From Combretum micranthum (taxonomy: Eukaryota > Streptophyta > Magnoliopsida > Myrtales > Combretaceae): a stretch of DNA of 64,000 bases. Shown piece by piece: positions 50,329-62,299 of the stretch; position 1 is the first letter of the stretch; every line of letters starts with the position of its first letter. The stretch lies in assembly GCA_024138025.1 (NCBI GenBank), contig JAMXBD010000686.1, positions 558,001-622,000 of the forward strand, in the 5' to 3' direction. The position numbers and the translations under genes are program-made. The notes under the pieces are model-generated. The model ran no database searches. It had not been told where the DNA came from and saw only the letters and a program-made list of their open reading frames with translations.

Positions 50329-51085
50329 CAAGTGTCATCATTTTATTTGATGATTCTCATACACTGACTGAGAGAATATCAAAGTTGAGCACTGTTACTC
50401 CACAGTTCCTATGAAACCAGGGAGAGGGAGTGACTAGGTATAACAAACATAATGTTGATTCATTTATATAGTTAAATATATAATGTAATAATTTGTAATA
50501 CAACTACAATCTATTTTGTAGATAGAACCTCATCCCATGAGGATGGATGAATAAGGACCAAGTGATACATCTATGGCAAGAGATCCAAAAGAAAAACAAC
50601 TCAAAAGAATTTTCATTAGAAAAAGAATGAAAACACAAATATTTGTATATTATTTGTTTATAAATAAATAACTTGTACATATATCTACTTTGGTTTGTAT
50701 TTGACGATGCTTTAATACTACTTTGTCTACAAGATTTAGTTTTGTTGAATGAAATGATAATGGGGTTGTATTGAAAAGTTCAAATGTTGGCTGATAGTTG
50801 GATAAAATAAGGTTGAATATTGATATGAGATGTGATAGTTGAAATGTTGGCTGGCAATTAGATGTAGTAGGGTTGATTATTGATACAAGAAGATGAAACA
50901 ATGCAAGTTTGATGTAAATATATGAAGTGTAACAGGTGAATGTACAAGTACATAGGGAAATCGAGCAATGAAAGGGAAAAAAATTGAACTGTGGTAGGTC
51001 ATGCCTTACATTACATGTGGTACAAGCAATACAGGCTTAGTTATGTATCGTACCTATAATTATATGTGTATTGCATTTGAAAGGA
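50329..51085 (+). other. Right end of the MULE, beyond solo LTR E
   Basis: The first 100 bases keep a short frame (VIILFDDSHTLTERISKL) that could be the displaced tail of the PMD gene. The rest is non-coding. At 51000-51080 it contains GGTACAAGCAATACAGG, ATGTATCGTACC and TGTATTGC, inverted relatives of the GCGATACA/TGTATCGC motifs at 34993-35416. This suggests that the right terminus of the element lies here. No terminal inverted repeat long enough to define the exact end could be confirmed by eye. Confidence 0.4.
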
Positions 51086-53224
51086 GCAATAAAAGAATAT
51101 ATATATATATATATATCCTCTTCCCTATGTGATATAGCAATGATATTGTTGTTATTATTTTTGTACAATTTGGATTTGTATAATTTTTTTAAAGTATGGT
51201 ATACATACAATATTCTTTGCATTTGTTACACTAACTACCTTCTCTCTCTCTATATATATATATATATATGTTTCTTTTTAACTTTTTTCTTTCATAATAA
51301 TTAATAATATTAAATTTTTTATCAAAAAATTATATCTACTAAATAAATTTTTATGAATAATTATTCCATATTCAAAGTATATCATAGGTAATAATTATAT
51401 TATCATGTTACAATTGAATTTTATTGCACACTAATTATATAATTTAATTTAGTAATTTTTTCTACAATTAATGTTATTAAAATGTATATGAATTATTGAA
51501 TAACTATCCTATCTAGATATATTTTATAATCTATTTGTGCTAAAAGCAATCATATTGTATATTGATTGTATACTTTGATTTAGTAACATTTATTTTTTCT
51601 ATATGTGATGTTAAGAAAATGAACATGAACATGAATTATTGAAGAGATATCATATCTAGCAATATTTTATAATTTATTTTTGTTAAAAGCAAAATTTTGT
51701 AGATATTAACTCTTTTTTTATTAATAATTTGAATGATTTTTCATGAAGTTTTAAAAAATGACATGAAATAATTATGAAATTCTCATAAATATATAAGATG
51801 TAATATAATTAATAGCAAGTGAATACCCCCGTGTGCACATGTAATCCTGTATCCACACTCGTTTCGGGTTATTCTGTGTATTGTTAAAATTAAAAGCAAT
51901 GCATAAATTATATTGAAATATCTCCTGAAAAGATCTAATCATATACTTTACGAAGAACGATCAAATCTATTTAATTTAATCTTTTTTCATACTCGCACAT
52001 ATGAGAAATTGGATTTACCTATTCCTTCTCCCACACCTCTCTCTAAGATATCTCTACACGTGGACTCATTTTAGGTTGACTGGCATACTTATTGCACTTG
52101 ATAAGCTAACTACAGGAATCCTACCATACATATATATTTACTATCTTATTAGTGAGCTTGTTCACGAGAATGTTAGTGAGAGTGCGGAATCTAAATCTAA
52201 ATCAAAATCAAATTCAGCTTGTTTAAATAGACGAATTTTATTTTAAATTTAAGTTTTTCTCGTTTACTAATTAAGGTCAAAATAAGGAAGACTTGAATAG
52301 TTAGCTGAGTTCAAGTAGTTCGGGACTCATTTGTAGCCTATCCATAAACATTACATGAATTGACTCACATCATCCGTAGGCTACACAAATAAGGTTTTAA
52401 AACGTTTTAGTTTGTCTATATGCATTTAAGCTCCCGTTTTTCTGATAAATTGAAGTTTGTACGAATAAACTACAGAAAATTCAGGTAAAAAGTCGTCAAT
52501 CATTGAGGTTATAAGTAACTATACAACATTGAATATCATCGATAACTCAAATTTCCAATGCAAGGAAAATGCACCAACGTCTCATAGAGAAATTAAATCA
52601 AAACAACAGTTGATTCAGAAATTAGTTCCCGGAACTTACTCGAGGTTTGATTCGTTCAAGTATTTAAATTCGTTCTCCTACTTTTTCTATGCCTCATACT
52701 ATTTTCCAAATTCTTCACTTGGTTCTACCTTTTCTCATATTCCCTCATCCTATTGACTCTGAAAAATCAGCTCAGCGAGATCGCAGGGAAAATGCGTTAC
52801 GGAAAATCAATGGAAACTACAGATACTATACGATTTTCACTGGGAAAATCATAGATTAAGTTACCATTTATCTGGAAACATAACCCGCATTAAAATTACC
52901 AGTCAGGATATGTGATTATTAAATTGCACCCTCAAGTTGTAATAATTTTATTTTTTATGTTTCACAAAAATGTTAAACTGCATCTTTTGTTTGCGATTGA
53001 ACTGCAGTGTTTACCAAATTTCATTTGCTAAAGCCATTTTTTTTTTTTTTTCAAAAGATAGTTTTCACTTTTTTGATAGGTTCCAGAACCAAAATTTAAA
53101 TACTATAGATAAAAGATGAGATATGGATTTAAATGGGCTATTTTCACTTGCTTTTATTATGGACTAGTAAATGGGCCAACCTGTACCCATGAAAACCCTG
53201 TCTCAATCTCATGATTCATATATA
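51086..53224. other. AT-rich intergenic DNA
   Basis: AT microsatellites lie near 51098-51117 and a CT-then-AT run at about 51241-51270. A few AAATCTAAATC-like units occur near 52190-52212. No gene recognised. Confidence 0.5.
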
Positions 53225-53365
53225 ATTTTCCCTCCTCTTTTGGCTTTTGCATCACAAATAGTTGGAATGTCTTTTTCCACAAGTTTCTCGTACCAACTAG
53301 AATCGAACGTCTCTTACCCACCTGCCTAGTATCATGATGTTGGCACTGCTAAGCTAAGAATCCAT
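53225..53365 (-). repeat. Probable tRNA-derived SINE fragment
   Basis: On the minus strand the RNA polymerase III A box TAGCTTAGCAG (53356-53346) fits TRGYNNARNNG exactly, and the B box GTTCGATTC (53308-53300) fits GWTCRANNC exactly, with about 37 bp between them. The sequence around them (for example GGCAGGTGGGTAAGAGAC) does not fold as a tRNA. Such head sequences with both boxes are typical of plant SINEs. The tail boundary is a guess. Confidence 0.5.
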
Positions 53366-53962
53366 TGATTTGTGTTTATACATTTATTAGGTTGGTTAGT
53401 GTATATATCCACATAGCCATTCCTGGGACCGGATAAAAATATGTTGTTCCCACACAGCTGTCTTATTCTTGTCTCTACCAATCAATACTTACAACGTGTT
53501 ATGAAGCGATAAAGGCTTTAAAATAAAACAAGTAATAATGATCATTTGATGACATGTAGCAAGTATTGATTGAGAGGCTTAGGAATGGGACAGCTCTGTG
53601 GTAATAGTAAATTCTCATCCTTAGGAACCAGTAAGTTTGTGCATTTAAAACCATTTAGGTTGATCCTAGTCAAGTCTATTAATCACGATTTATTGTCTTG
53701 GATGCAGAACTGTGTCACTTGAGATTCATAAAATGACCAAATCAGATTGCTTATTCATAAACACAGACCAAAAGCATACAAACAGGCAAGAATTTCCATT
53801 CTCTTGGATATTTATTTTGGCCCATTCAAGGAAATTGAGCTACATTTGAATGACTTGAGGTTTCTCATACAACGTATGGATGGCATTGTGTCCTTAATCA
53901 CTAACATAAACTAGAACTTGAATGAAACAAGAAAGGATGAAAAGATTTATGGACTTCTTAAC
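53366..53962. other. Intergenic DNA and 3' flank of the ACLA gene
   Basis: The 3' untranslated region of the ATP-citrate lyase gene must occupy its right end. A candidate poly(A) signal (AATAAA on the minus strand, plus-strand TTTATT) lies at 53811-53816, about 150 bp past the stop. No other gene recognised. Confidence 0.5.
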
Positions 53963-56900
53963 TCATGCAGCAACACCAACACAATCAATAGCCTCCTTGC
54001 ATATCCCGGTCATGGTGGCCTCAGGTCCATAAACCTGTAAGGATGAAAACAGAAACGATGTTTATCTTTAATCAATCAGCCAGCAATAAAATCAAAAGTT
54101 CGTACACCACTAGGTTTGATGTCTTTTTGGTATTCGGGGAATGATTCCTTTTTCCATTGTTAGTGCAGGATGAAGTACCTCAATGGGAATGCCAATTTCG
54201 TTTCCAAGGGCCCGCATTCGAGCAAGACCTCTCTGGTAGTTTGGACCTCCTCTCCTCACATATATGTGCATTCTAGCAGCTTTGAGTTGGGCTTCCTGAT
54301 TGCATGATAAAATTTTAAAAATCGGTTTTATGAATTTATAAGAACTTGACCTCAAGCAGAACATGCATATAGTTAATCTTACCTTCTCCTTCAATGCACG
54401 GATAATACCATTGAATGTAGCAGCCACATCAGTGAAATTAGCTATACCTCCTCCAATGACAAGGGCTCTCCTCTGACCATCAGGATTGGCTGTAGCACAC
54501 TGCAGAATAACAAAGACATGACAAGCTCTAAGATAAACTGCATCATTATGTCAAATTGAGTAATGTTGATGTGATTTTGTCTAAAGTCATTTATATTTTT
54601 CATGTTTTACAATACAGAAGATTGACCATGTGTGACAATGGAACATGATGACATTAATGTGAAGAGAGACTCACATCAATTACAACTCTGGCGTACTGCA
54701 GGACCTCCTCTTCATTTGGGGCTCCACTGTATTCGGCATAGTTACCAAGCTCAGAAGCAAAGCCAAGATCTCCAACCTGTTTGTAAACGGTTATTTCACA
54801 ACCAAATTAAAGAGGAACACATGAATGAAAGACTAGAAGCTGATGAACTGGTGGATGATTAGTATGACATTATCGTGAATAAAGTTAACACACCGTGTCT
54901 GCATAGATGACACTTGCACCTCCTCCAGCAACCATTGTCCAGATTCTACCTTTGGGGTTCAAAACTGTAAATTTTAGGGATGCACTAGTCTGGAGAGATA
55001 TGAGTAGAAAAACAGAAATTAGCATCCTCCTTTTTTTCCCCTTTGATATACTCTTTCTAGGAAGATTAATTGATCTTTTTAAATGCAAAAGCATATTACA
55101 GTTAGTTGCATAGAACTGTAAATCGGAAGTTTGGATATCATGGGCAAAAATTGTAGGCCCTCAGCTATTGTGCGAATCGAAAGTGCAGGAAACGGAATGC
55201 CTTGAGCCATGGGAAAGATATATAACTGTTTTAATGAAGGACAAAATAAAGCATTGATGATTATGAACCTAAAGCTAAAACTTTTCCACGGCCCACCTTC
55301 TCGTCAAGGCCATGGATGAAGCTTTCTGTGGAGCTCATAACCCGTCCAAAAGGCATTGGGAATTCAATCTTACCCCATCTGCATAATTATGTGTTGAAAG
55401 TTATTTATTGTGATTCAGGGAAAACAGAAACACTCATCGCTTTCTTCTTTTATATAAGTGATAAGGATATAATATGTACTTCTTGAAGTTTTTGAAAGCA
55501 GCAGTGTCATCCAGCTCGCCTCTCATATCCAAAGGATAAGGCTTTCCATCAACCAAGGTAAATGGATTCATCTCAAGGAAAGTGAAGTCCAAATCTGCAC
55601 GTGAAAATAAGTTTTTCAAGTTTTTCTAGCAATGCTTATGCTTTAATTTTGTCCACTAAAGTGAATCTTAGAAAATCCATACCTTGGAAGAGTGCAAATA
55701 CCACCTTAATGAACTCCTCAATCTCTGCTTTAAACTACATCAAGACATGAACAAAATATGAGTGCTTAGACTTATGTTAGGAGCTGCCCAGTAATGGAAA
55801 ATTTCAAGAGTAAGTCTATCATCAGAATCAGTTGTATGAACTGCTAAAATAAAATATTGGAACATAATTCAACAACTTGGATGCAGCAGTAAGTGTATTT
55901 TCTTTTCATTTTTTTTTTATTTTAATTAAGGATTTCAATTAGAATAGCTTAATGTCACATTTAATTGGTAAATCTGCAAATGTTGAGTTAGCCAAGGTTG
56001 CATCAAATTACATCAGATGCTTTTGAAACATTGTTTAGTTTGGTGTCTGTGGCAAGCGTTTTGCTAATCCAACATATACAGATCTACTCGGTCTTGTGGG
56101 CAACTTTTCATGGCTAAATTCAAAGAGGAAGGACATTGAACAAAGATGAAAACATTAATTTCTTCATCGAATGATTTAGTATAAAATGCGTACCTCCAAG
56201 GGGAGAGTTGCAACGAGTGGTGCACATACATCAGAGGTAAAAGCTGAGCCTGTTGGCACGAAAATAGTCTTGACCTGCGTAAGAGCAAACATATCATTAA
56301 TAACGGAGAATAAGCTTCAATTCAAGATAGCTAATGGATATGCTAAAATGGGAATTTAAATATTTCAAGCAATGCAATAATCATCCAAAAAGCTCCACCA
56401 AGATATGGAGGTTAAAGAACAGATGGGAAAATTTACCTTATCCCAGTTCTCTTCTATTTCAATGCCACCACATTCAGAGAAACTTATGCTGTTACCAGTC
56501 CTCTCTGATACGATGTTAAGGTAAAACTCTTCTTTGTGGGGAACGAAAGGTTCAACAATGAATGTGGTGATTGGACCTTTGCATCCACTCATCTCAACCT
56601 GTCAATTGATTTATATCGCGGTAAGTTTCACAATTAAGTTCCCTAGACAAAAATAGTCTCTGTTAACTGGACTCTTTGATTTCCATTGCAATACCCATGT
56701 TGGATCCCTTCAATTTTCCCCTCTTTCGAAGAATCCAGAGGGTATAGCAATGAAAGTGAAGAGTTCAAGTAACATATAAATTATGAACTTTTGCTGGATC
56801 CATGACCAATGGAAGATAAGAAGCAAAATCATGGAGGAAATGGATCAATGATTCTTTTAATTTTCTCTTTTCTTAATTTCCATCAATTTACAAATCAAAA

Positions 56901-57488
56901 GCTCAGCTTGTTTAAACGCGACATCATCATGACATCATTTTTCTTCTTTAAAACCTGAGAATGCCAGATTAGATGGAACAACATCAGTACCTCTTTTCCG
57001 AGCCGCTCTTTAACAAAAATGGCAACATGAGCCAAATCTAAATTTAACGCGACAAGGCCGCTCTTCCCACGCTTCCCGAATAACATGTCAGGCTTCACGA
57101 CAAGTCTTTCTGATGAGAGCCAGGGCTCCTTCTCCACAAGCTCATTGAAATCGGTTGTTTCCGTAACCTAATAAATTTCCATAAAAATAGCAACCAAGAT
57201 AAAGACCATCGAACTCTTAATTCTATCCAGGATCAAAAATCGGCAGCCTGTAAAATAATACATCTAAACGCACATTCCAACATGATTATACGGCAAAACG
57301 ACTAGGAAAAACATCGTAAGCTCGTAGAATCATAAGAGTTAACTGCAATTTCGAAATTTAAGATGAAGATGTGAAAAGGGTGTGCTTACTTGGGCAGATT
57401 TAATAGGGAGTTCTCTACCACAAAGCCTCTTGAAATGCTCCTTCAACAATCTCTTGGAATCATACTCTCTGATCTTCTTGCGTGCCAT
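53963..57488 (-). CDS. ACLA: ATP-citrate synthase (ATP-citrate lyase) alpha subunit, 12 exons, 423 aa
   Basis: It joins with ACLB in the cytosolic enzyme that converts citrate, CoA and ATP to acetyl-CoA and oxaloacetate, feeding lipid, wax and isoprenoid synthesis. Exons on the minus strand: 57488-57390, 57167-56991, 56598-56437, 56274-56194, 55734-55683, 55594-55480, 55378-55297, 54989-54894, 54776-54675, 54499-54383, 54295-54179, 54034-53963. All introns are GT-AG and the exons join in frame to 423 codons plus TGA; by recall Arabidopsis ACLA proteins are also 423 residues. The first half is an ATP-grasp domain: [15 protein letters not shown] (exon 2), [16 protein letters not shown] (exon 3), [16 protein letters not shown] (exon 6). 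The second half is the citrate-binding region: [12 protein letters not shown] (exon 8), [18 protein letters not shown] (exon 10), [16 protein letters not shown] (exon 11). The catalytic phospho-histidine is on the partner subunit. No defect is seen, so the gene should be functional. Confidence 0.97.
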
Positions 57489-57509
57489 ATTTCCTTCTTT
57501 CTCTTTCAC

Positions 57510-57710
57510 CTAAATGTCAAAAAAAAAAAAAAAAAAAAGAAGAGAGAGAGAACCAAACACAGAAACACTTCAGTTCGGATCTAAGTTAATGAATCTCAGT
57601 CTAATACGATGAATGAATTGAGTTATTCCTAGTGCATGTGTACCAAATGAATCCTAGCGCGGATACATCTGATGAAAGTTTTATTTTAGTTAGTTGGACG
57701 TTGGAATTAC
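57510..57710 (-). other. Probable 5' UTR intron of ACLA
   Basis: A donor GTAATT reads leftward from 57710. A matching acceptor, TTTAG after a pyrimidine tract of about 19 T (plus-strand A run near 57519-57537), ends at 57510. That leaves 21 bases of leader before the ATG at 57488. Introns in the leader are common in strongly expressed plant genes. Transcript data are needed to confirm it. Confidence 0.55.
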
Positions 57711-57798
57711 CGCTTAAAGGAGGTAGTTACTGAATGAAGGATGAAGGAGTAGGTGCTGGACACGAGAGGTTGGTGTTTGGTTGCTTAAGTGGTACTTG

Positions 57799-57807
57799 TA
57801 TATATAG
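57799..57807 (-). promoter_or_regulatory. Probable TATA box of ACLA
   Basis: CTATATATA on the minus strand in the context TCATCTATATATACAAG. Transcription would start about 30 bp to the left, near 57770, giving a short first leader exon (about 57770-57711) before the proposed intron. Confidence 0.6.
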
Positions 57808-58144
57808 ATGACAAATGGGCATGCCCAACGTGGCTGCCTATCATTGTGGAAAATGTGGATCTTTTCGGGTTCAGACAGTCGAGCATGGGACTTTTTTGCA
57901 GTTCATTAATTAATTGGGTTTGTTATTAAATGCCATATGTATTTATTGAAAGCGAAACTATTTTTTTGTTATTATTATAAGGGAAAATTCAAACTTTGTT
58001 CTTCTAATAGGATTTTATTATTATTTTTTTTTATCATTTCAATGGCATAGTAGATATTAAGAAGATGCAATTAGGTTACAATATCATTGGTCTTATAATA
58101 CAATGTTTGATACCGAGTGAACTTCCATGTTTCTATCCATGGGT

Positions 58145-58235
58145 TATTCAATTAGTTATTTAACTATTAAAATAAATATAATAAATAATATATCAAATAT
58201 TTAATGATGAGATCACAATTGAATATAAATTTGAG
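58145..58235. repeat. Short dispersed repeat, copy 5
   Basis: TTAACTATTAAAATAAATAT, then AAATATTTAATGATGAGATC and ATATAAATTTGAG, matches copies 2-4 in order and spacing. Confidence 0.55.
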
Positions 58236-59589
58236 CCGGTTTAGTCAAAAAACATGATGAAGGCATATAATTTTCCTTGGTATAGAATCATTATTTGTAA
58301 TGAAATGAAGTGAATAAGTGAACAATAAATCAATTTCTATTTTTAGATGGCAAAAAAAAAAAAAAACTATTTTTAGATAGGATGACTTGAACTTAATTTG
58401 TACTAAATTTCAATTTCGTACATAAATTTTGAAGTAATCAAATTAATACTCAATATGTCTTTTGATAACTATTTTTACTACTTTCTCAATACTATTTGCT
58501 AATTTGAAAGATGTAACATATCATTAGATTTTTACAATTTCTCCTAATACCATTTAGCATTGATAGGCTGCTTTATGTTAAAAATAGTCAAAAGCATTTT
58601 TATTAAGGAATATCGACTTTTCTAAAGGTAAAATTGAATTTTCTTTAAAGGCAAAATCACTAGTTTATTAACAACACATCTAGACATATGAAAGGCAATG
58701 GGATTTAATATTACAATTTCATTCATGATTCCTACATATTAAATGTGATCTAAAAGTGGTTGATGGTCTAATCTAGAACAAGGGCCTCTCAAACCAAGTT
58801 TAGCCCATGATTTAATTAGACCTACGACTTTAGCAGAGTTTTTATGCACATTAGCAACAGCCTAGAGACTTGCCAGAACACCCTTCATTATGGCCTAGTA
58901 TCCGATCCACTCATGCAATACTTGGTTAGCACTCACCAGACATTTCTTCAGCATGTCTTCCTTGGTTGGGCTTAATACGTCCAAGAGTGAGTTAGTGGGT
59001 TCACTCCATGTTCACCATGACTATCATCAAACCGCCCATTCATTCACTATCCTATGATTCCATGACACACTCAACCACCAGTGATCAACTAGCTATAAGA
59101 ACTTCTCTCTCCCTCTAGGAGATGAGTAACATCCTAAACACCATTCTCTGTACACAAAATTTGCTAGCTTCTCAACATGTTTGACTTAATAAGCAAAATG
59201 ATCGTGGTGAGCCTATAATCGATGTGCCACTAATTGTGTTTCTCTTAAAGTCCAAATCCAAATTTTCTATATCTACTCCCCACCACATGTGAAGTAGGGA
59301 CGAGAGTAATCATACCAATTCAACTATAACATTGTGCTTGGCGAAAAGGATATTAATGGAAACTAGAGAAATGAAAAGTAATTAATGAAACCTATAGAAA
59401 TAAAGAAGGAAATTAATGGAAATATGATATTTGGATATATGGAGAAAAAAATGAAATCAACGGAAAAATTTTTATTTTGGATTTCATTTAATTTCTCTAC
59501 ACTTTTGAAAATAGAATAGTGAAAATAAGTGAATAAAATAAAATTATCAAGATATCACTACAAGCAATGTAAAACAAAAGGATAATGAC

Positions 59590-59758
59590 AAAAATTATAC
59601 CTGAACTTTCATAAAAAAGAACAATTAGATATTTAAAGTTTGGTTTTGAATAATTTGGTACCTGAACATCGTTTTTATTGACTTTTTTCATATTTGAAGT
59701 TTGGTTTTGACAACTTTAGTACCTGAACAAATTTTTTATGAACTTTTTTTATACCTGA
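59590..59758. repeat. Tandem repeat of about 62 bp, 2.7 copies
   Basis: Units at 59635-59696 and 59697-59758 both start AAGTTTGGTTTTGA and contain GTACCTGAACA, with a partial unit before them. Sequences of this kind (AGTTTGGTACCTGAAC-like) occur in many dispersed plant repeats. Confidence 0.7.
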
Positions 59759-60842
59759 TTTCACTTGCTTTAAGTATAAAAAAATAATAATAATGAAAAT
59801 TTTGTTCATGTACCATATTTAATTATGGCCTCCCAAATGATCTCTTATAATATAAGTCATTCAAACAATAATGAATATTTAAAAATAAAAAAAATTATTT
59901 TTAAAATTTATTTAATATGTATCAAGTATCTATTAACTGAAAGAGGATGATAACAACATTTCCGAGATAATAAATGTTTTTCCGTAATATAGGATTAGTT
60001 AGAGACAAACAAGAGGCACAGCCACAGGCACCTACCATTTTGGACCAACTCTTCAACTTCACCCTTTTCTGTACCTTTTTACGTGGGAATGGTTTGAAAG
60101 TGTTCCTGTCCATAACATCTGATGACATTCTCACCGTTGATTTTTATTTTTTTATTCACCATAAAAAAGGAAAAAAACTTATTATAACTTGTTGGCTTTT
60201 GTCCAAAAATGAGAATATGAAGAACATTTTCCACGTTAAGGTTAAACTTAACAACTTCATATGTAAATCTGAGGAAGCTGAGCTTGGATTTTTCCCTAAC
60301 AAACCAGATCGAATCCAAGATAGGCTATTAATTTAAGCAGCTGTCTTTCTTGGAATCATATAAAATACAATATAATATAACATGATGTAATATAAAATAA
60401 CACAATAAATATATATTTATATAGATTGTATCTATCCAAAAGGACATTATTATAGGAAAACGAGATTATTATCTTATTCTACATGGCAAAATTATACTCG
60501 ATTCATCATAAAATGCAATAATTAAAGGGAGAAATCAATTTTTTTTTTTTATCGTGATAACTGGACAGCTGATGACTTAATTAAAAGAAATGTTCTTAAA
60601 ATAATTGGATTTACTCTGGCAGAAAAAAAAATGATTTATTAAATTGATTGCAATGTAATCTTTTCTCTCCCTTAAAAACTATATATCTTGTCAATTATTA
60701 AATCTATTTCTAAGAATTATTAATTGAAAGATGGTAATGGTTCTATAAACACTTATTAGCAATTAAACAAAACATTACAACTACTTACATACAATGAAAA
60801 ACAATAAGTACCCTTAAAGCACTTGATAACATGTGCTATAAT

Positions 60843-60905
60843 TTCAGAGTAAATATTAAATTTGGTATGTAAATTTTATGTAAAAATTTAATTTAGTATT
60901 AATTT
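60843..60905. repeat. Second dispersed repeat family, fragment
   Basis: GAGTAAATATTAAATTTGG and the following TATGTAAATTTTATG resemble, on the opposite strand, the ends of the repeats near 25230 and 33270. Confidence 0.35.
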
Positions 60906-62081
60906 GAAGTGGTCTCTTTGATCAAAGTTTTCGATCTGTTCTTACTACCTCATTAACACTGTTTATTTAACTAAATTTTTTTATTTAAATTACACCTGGC
61001 GAGACATGCAATTTTTTCTCGATAAAATTGATGGAAATTTTGACTTTATATTCTATAAACTAAAACGTATTTATTGTTAGTATAAAGTCTCACTCACTTT
61101 GCCGAACTTAGTTTAGTCAAGCATGCAAAACTTTACCAACACACACAACTTAGCACTACGTTGATAAATAACTAAGCCATTATGTGCCTAGGTCAACACT
61201 GGACAGCTACTCTCTCTGTCTCTCTCTATTTATATATAAATATGTGCAGATATAAATATAAACACACTGGCATGGTATTGCCAGTGCCTAAATATTGAAA
61301 AGATCAAGGCCTAATGAGCACTTTAGTAGTGAATTATTTTAAAGTTTGACGGATTATTCGGAAGGAAAGTCAAGTAAAAGCTATCCCTCGTCCTAACTTT
61401 ATGCAAAATAAAGAATTTAGTTACAAAAAATGAACTAACTAAACGTCTATTCTATCAAAATTTGATAAATCCCTGCAATTGTAGACTTTTAGGTGAATAA
61501 TCTATGGCTGAATTGAGCTCTCTAAAAATATATTTCTTAACAGTTGCACACTTCGTTAATAATCTCCATGTACTTCACTTCATTTTTGGCCGGTCATGAT
61601 GACACGATAATGGAAACGTCGGAACACTAACAGACCTTCAATCCATTAACTAGATAAATTCAAGAGCTAGAATTATCTATTTAATTTTACCTGTTGAATT
61701 ATGCTAACTAATAACTTTGATTTAACTGAATGGAAAATCCTGATCTATTGATTGAGCAGATAACTAAGTATAAGCATAATTCATATCAGTTTAGGATTTG
61801 AACCACAACCGTTGGTTCATGGTTCTATGAAACTCTAGTTCTAGTGATTTTAGTTCCGATTCCACACGAACCGTGAATAAAAATTTGTTTTTAATTTTCA
61901 AAAAATTACAAATTAATAAATTTGTCAAATTTACAAGTTCCAAAATATAATTTTTGTCAATTATATTATAAATATACATTTATAATTATTCAATATAAAG
62001 TAATCGTTACCGCATAAACAATATTAACAAACACATAGTAGTAGATAAAGTTTAGTTCATCCAAACTTTGAGGAGTACACC

Positions 62082-62218
62082 ATTACAACATTAACACACA
62101 CACTACTAGAACAACAAACAACTAATCATAAATAAACAACTCATTGGCCTAGATTACAATATTAACACCCATGCTAGAATAATAAAAAACAACTAAATAT
62201 AAACTAAATGCTCATTGG
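62082..62218. repeat. Two tandem units of about 66-71 bp near the hAT 3' end
   Basis: The two units start ATTACAACATTAACAC and ATTACAATATTAACAC and both end CTCATTGG, each with an AACAACTAA stretch in the middle. They lie between the transposase C-terminus and the GGTTC-rich end. Confidence 0.75.
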
Positions 62219-62299
62219 TTTCTTCAGTTACCCAATGAGTTGGTAGTTGTGCTCCTTACGAAGGAGTTGAAGTTACTAAAGTACCCATCCTCTTCGTTC

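Larger units (their letters stand above)
57808..61786. other. Intergenic DNA upstream of ACLA, no gene recognised
   Basis: The left end holds the ACLA promoter. A dispersed repeat copy is at 58145-58235 and a tandem repeat at 59590-59758. The segment 58780-59330 is richer in GC than its surroundings but shows no recognisable frame. The 120-codon open frame at 59974-60336 has no motif I know and overlaps an equally long frame on the other strand, so I do not call it a gene. Confidence 0.5.

Noticed and set aside
54110..54427. 105-codon minus-strand frame as a separate gene
   Set aside because: It reads through an intron between ACLA exons 10 and 11; the spliced model accounts for both.
53963..57488. 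A processed or broken ACLA copy
   Set aside because: All twelve exons have canonical splice sites and join in frame to the full family length with no stop.
59974..60336. 120-codon plus-strand frame
   Set aside because: It has no recognisable domain, the opposite strand is also open, and there is no TATA or splice context; kept as intergenic.
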